DNA from: Candidatus Aenigmatarchaeota archaeon
GTDB lineage: Archaea > Aenigmatarchaeota > Aenigmatarchaeia > QMZP01 > QMZT01
Reading direction: 5' to 3'
DNA length: 8,379 bases
Assembly: GCA_030634615.1 (NCBI GenBank)
Contig: DAOWAL010000050.1
Span: forward strand, 1 to 8,379
The notes below the pieces were generated by a model, which was given only the letters and a program-made list of their open reading frames with translations, made no database searches and had not been told where the DNA came from. Shown here in pieces: positions 6,414 through 8,379 of the stretch. The position numbers were made by a program, and so were the translations under genes. Numbering within the stretch: position 1 is the stretch's first letter; every line of letters begins with the position of its first letter.

Positions 6414-6934
6414 TTAAGCACATCCAAATAACCATATAATACTATTCCATTGATTATGTTGTTCAGAAGTTCTTTGGGAACATCATTAACCGAACTCTCA
6501 GCCAACATGTTTATCTTTCTCTTCATTAAATTCTCGTATTTCTTCATTTTGATATCTTTCTCTTTTGCTACCACGAAAATATCTATGTCACTGTTTTCAA
6601 TGTCTTCTCCTCTGGAAGCGGATCCGAATATGACTATAGCATCTGGTGTAAGGTTATCAACCAAAAAATCAACAAGTCCACTTTCTTGAATTCTAAGAAG
6701 AATATCATTCCTCTTATACAACCTAAATTTTTTGTTATGTGATGACGAGTAACCTGGGTATATGTCCCCATCTCTTTTTTCGATGAGTTCTTCTTTCTGT
6801 AATCTTTTTATGTGGAGTTTGACAGAAGGCATACCGAGGTTTAGTAGTCTTGAAATTTCTCTGAGATGAAAAATCTTTCCTGGTCTGTCAAAGAAAAGTT
6901 TCATTACCCTGTAAGTGTTATATTTTTGTATCAT
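6410..6934 (-). CDS. wHTH-fused minimal nucleotidyltransferase (MNT), antitoxin and probable autoregulator
   Basis: A 174-aa cytoplasmic protein with two parts. Residues about 5-75 form a winged helix-turn-helix: FHLREISRLLNLGMPSVKLHIKRLQKEELIEKR covers the HTH (recognition helix about 35-46), followed by a wing. Residues about 85-174 are a DNA polymerase beta-like nucleotidyltransferase with GSASRGE (104-110) and DID (116-118), an exact G-S-x10-D-x-D motif that binds metal and NTP. In characterised HEPN/MNT pairs the MNT enzyme AMPylates and silences the HEPN toxin; that is the inferred role here. The wHTH is an addition that could bind the phased palindromes over this gene's own promoter. 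The ATG at 6934 is about 28 bp below TTTATATA, which suggests a leaderless mRNA. The stop overlaps the HEPN start by 4 nt. It lies 36 nt after the 407-aa gene but has its own promoter. Confidence 0.88.
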   Translation of the reverse strand: MIQKYNTYRVMKLFFDRPGKIFHLREISRLLNLGMPSVKLHIKRLQKEELIEKRDGDIYPGYSSSHNKKFRLYKRNDILLRIQESGLVDFLVDNLTPDAIVIFGSASRGEDIENSDIDIFVVAKEKDIKMKKYENLMKRKINMLAESSVNDVPKELLNNIINGIVLYGYLDVLK

Positions 6935-6974
6935 CTGATATAATATTGTATCACCTGATATATAAATTTATCAC
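6929..6974. promoter_or_regulatory. Phased palindromic operator array over the MNT/HEPN promoter
   Basis: TATCATCTGATA (6929-6940) and TATCACCTGATA (6949-6960) are inverted repeats (TATCA-YC-TGATA). A half site, TATCAC, lies at 6969-6974. All three start exactly 20 bp apart, about two helical turns. Site 1 covers the start codon and predicted transcription start, site 2 abuts the TATA box, and the half site covers the stop of the upstream gene. They sit in a 17-bp direct repeat (6926-6942 and 6946-6962, one mismatch). The wHTH of the MNT protein is the natural candidate ligand. Confidence 0.65.
6959..6966 (-). promoter_or_regulatory. TATA box of the MNT/HEPN operon
   Basis: The minus strand reads TTTATATA, a consensus archaeal TATA box, centred 28 bp before the ATG at 6934. 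Transcription should start at or within about 3 nt of the ATG. It overlaps the end of the second palindrome, so a protein bound there could block TBP. Confidence 0.75.
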
Positions 6975-8194
6975 TTCTTCCTTCTCTTGAAGTAGAAGAA
7001 CCATCCAACGTTTATGAATATCAGTATGAAAACAATAGGAACGAGTAAATCAACCCCAGGACTTGAGCCGGGTTCTCTTCTTGATATAGCTCTTGCGGTG
7101 ACACCAACAATTTCAGTTTCAATGTTTTCAAGGGTTATGTATGTTTTGAGCTCCTTTTCCGTTGTCCTGCCTTCGTAATGTAATATTATTTTACCTTCAT
7201 ATGCACCCTTATCAACACCTTCAGTATCCCAGTAAGCATACAATATACCTCTTCTAAGTGCATCTAGTGATGTTGAAGCTGATTTGAAGTTTGCTATATT
7301 ATCTCCATCCTGGCTGGTTATTATAATCTCTGCAAAAATATCATCAATTTTCTGATTCCACTTGTTTTCCATGTTTATTTCAAATTTGGCAATTCCGCCC
7401 AAAACAAAGTTATTTACTGAAATGTCAAGTACGTCAACCCTCAGTGCACCAATTTCAAAAGTCTTTTCAACAACACCGACCTTTTCATCATAATTCACTG
7501 TTACAACTGCATGATATCTCCCAGGATTGACATTTGCTTTCCACGGTACTATTACCTCTCCTCTCTTCTTCGATTCGATACTTATCTCCTCACTTTCAAT
7601 TGATGCTATGACTTCATTTGTTGGACCAAGTATGTCTACTATTGCAGATGCTTTAAGGATATCTTCATCACCAACATTGTATATCTTTACAAAGAAGGTG
7701 GTATCTTCATCAGGCCCGCTTTCATGTATGACTAAATCCAAGTCAGCATATTTTCCAGGATATGGTACCTTAACTCTCAGCTGATGTATGACAGCTGTTG
7801 TTGCCATGACAACCTGACCAGTTTGTGCACCTTCGGGTGGCATTTCCATAACAACTATCTTTGCCCAGTGATCACCTGGCTGATCAATTTCTGCCGGTAA
7901 TTTGTAACTGTATGTAAACTTCTTTGATTCGTCAGATTCTGTAAAGTCAACAATATTTTTGTCAGATGTTATGTAGTCCATTAGATCACCTTCTGCATAG
8001 ACAAGCGCTCTGAATTCCTTGCGCTCGTTGTTGAGTATTGTGAATGTTACCTGTCCTTCTTTGTTTGGTTCAAAATCCATGGTTGCCCTACCGGGTGTGA
8101 TACCGATTGCCTGCGCATTTACAGGAAGCATAGCAAGTACTATGACAATTACAATAACTGCAACTATCAGATTAAGCCTGTTCTGCTTCAACAT
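6971..8194 (-). CDS. Secreted, C-terminally membrane-anchored Ig-like protein (407 aa)
   Basis: An envelope protein of unknown function. Residues 1-28 are a signal peptide (MLKQNR, a hydrophobic core, NAQA), then AIGITPGR (29-36) opens the mature protein. Several beta-rich domains follow, then a transmembrane helix (about 382-402) and a short basic tail, KRRKK, so the body faces outward. It aligns in plan with the 390-aa protein at 1185-2357: PGDHWAKI versus PGEHILKI, PYPGKYADL versus PFPGKYIET, PGRYHAVVTVNYDEK versus PGNYKAYAIVHYDGI, and YWDTEG versus YWDTSG. Unlike that paralogue it has no N-x-S/T sequon and is rich in Glu and Asp. The ATG at 8194 has GGAG (8204-8207) 9 nt upstream, and the gene overlaps the end of the preceding gene by 23 nt, so they are probably cotranscribed and translationally coupled. 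No enzymatic motif is visible; a structural or scaffold role is likely. Confidence 0.87.
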   Translation of the reverse strand: MLKQNRLNLIVAVIVIVIVLAMLPVNAQAIGITPGRATMDFEPNKEGQVTFTILNNERKEFRALVYAEGDLMDYITSDKNIVDFTESDESKKFTYSYKLPAEIDQPGDHWAKIVVMEMPPEGAQTGQVVMATTAVIHQLRVKVPYPGKYADLDLVIHESGPDEDTTFFVKIYNVGDEDILKASAIVDILGPTNEVIASIESEEISIESKKRGEVIVPWKANVNPGRYHAVVTVNYDEKVGVVEKTFEIGALRVDVLDISVNNFVLGGIAKFEINMENKWNQKIDDIFAEIIITSQDGDNIANFKSASTSLDALRRGILYAYWDTEGVDKGAYEGKIILHYEGRTTEKELKTYITLENIETEIVGVTARAISRREPGSSPGVDLLVPIVFILIFINVGWFFYFKRRKK

Positions 8195-8379
8195 CTTCCT
8201 CTTCTCCTATTTTTACAGAATCACCCACACCCACAACCATTGCACCGGTTATTGAGCGAAGCATTATTTCCGTGTTGCCTTCGTTCTTGACACTTTCAGA
8301 ATCCCTTGCAAGAACAACACTTGACTCAACCGTGAATTTTCTAACCTTACTTTCAGCATTTTTCGATTGCACTTTCCAG
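8172..8379 (-). CDS. C-terminal end of an unidentified protein, cut by the window edge
   Basis: The frame is open to the window edge, so this is the last 68 or so codons of a longer gene; the GTG at 8370-8372 is in frame but need not be the start. The visible part is beta-strand-like (FTVESSVVLARD), followed by NEGNTEIMLRSITGAMVVGVGDSVKI and an acidic tail, EEEDVEAEQA. The N-x-G-N-T-E-I pattern resembles the last strands of an Ig-like envelope domain, which fits the neighbouring genes, but the fragment is too short to assign. It overlaps the 407-aa gene by 23 nt in another frame, consistent with an operon. Confidence 0.6.
   Translation of the reverse strand, partial: WKVQSKNAESKVRKFTVESSVVLARDSESVKNEGNTEIMLRSITGAMVVGVGDSVKIGEEEDVEAEQA

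Noticed and set aside
6926..6974. CRISPR array or attachment site at the 20-bp repeats
   Set aside because: Only two full units with no variable spacers; the position over a TATA box and start codon and the internal symmetry fit operators better.

Overview
The window looks like a stretch of an AT-rich archaeal chromosome devoted mostly to cell-surface proteins. The archaeal reading rests on TATA-like boxes (TTTATATA, TTTAAATT, TTTAAATA) about 25-28 bp before several starts, likely leaderless genes next to genes with Shine-Dalgarno sites, a wHTH-nucleotidyltransferase/HEPN gene pair, a NosD-type secreted beta-helix protein, and secreted proteins rich in N-x-S/T sequons. An uncultured DPANN or euryarchaeal lineage is plausible, but no rRNA or universal marker is present, so the lineage cannot be fixed.

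Layout from high to low coordinates, which is the direction of transcription for all genes but one. The window's upper edge cuts into the 3' end of a gene (8172-8379), which overlaps a 407-aa membrane-anchored secreted protein (6971-8194). A HEPN/MNT toxin-antitoxin-like pair follows: a wHTH-nucleotidyltransferase (6410-6934) and a HEPN protein (5985-6413) joined by an ATGA overlap. The pair has its own TATA box set among phased palindromes that look like an autoregulatory operator. A 145-aa secreted orphan (5545-5982) is the only plus-strand gene. It converges on the HEPN gene with a 2-nt gap and diverges from a 676-aa NosD-like beta-helix protein (3445-5475) across a 69-bp promoter region containing one palindromic TATA-like element.

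Below a 19-bp tandem repeat and another promoter lies a run of four minus-strand genes: an 81-aa anchored peptide, a 234-aa eight-cysteine surface protein, a 390-aa paralogue of the 407-aa protein, and a cadherin/Ig-repeat protein whose frame seems to break within its fourth domain near the window edge. The first, second and fourth share an N-terminal anchor plan followed by a similar G-x-V-N-L-like first strand, which suggests one family of surface modules.

Functionally, seven or eight genes encode envelope or exported proteins, and the HEPN/MNT pair is embedded among them. The most unusual points are the 20-bp-phased operator array over the HEPN/MNT promoter, the tyrosine in place of the catalytic histidine in the HEPN motif, the shared anchor module, the paralogous pair with opposite glycosylation-sequon content, and the divergent promoter. 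There is no tRNA, rRNA, CRISPR array, IS element or origin that I can support. No gene-free stretch exceeds about 100 bp.
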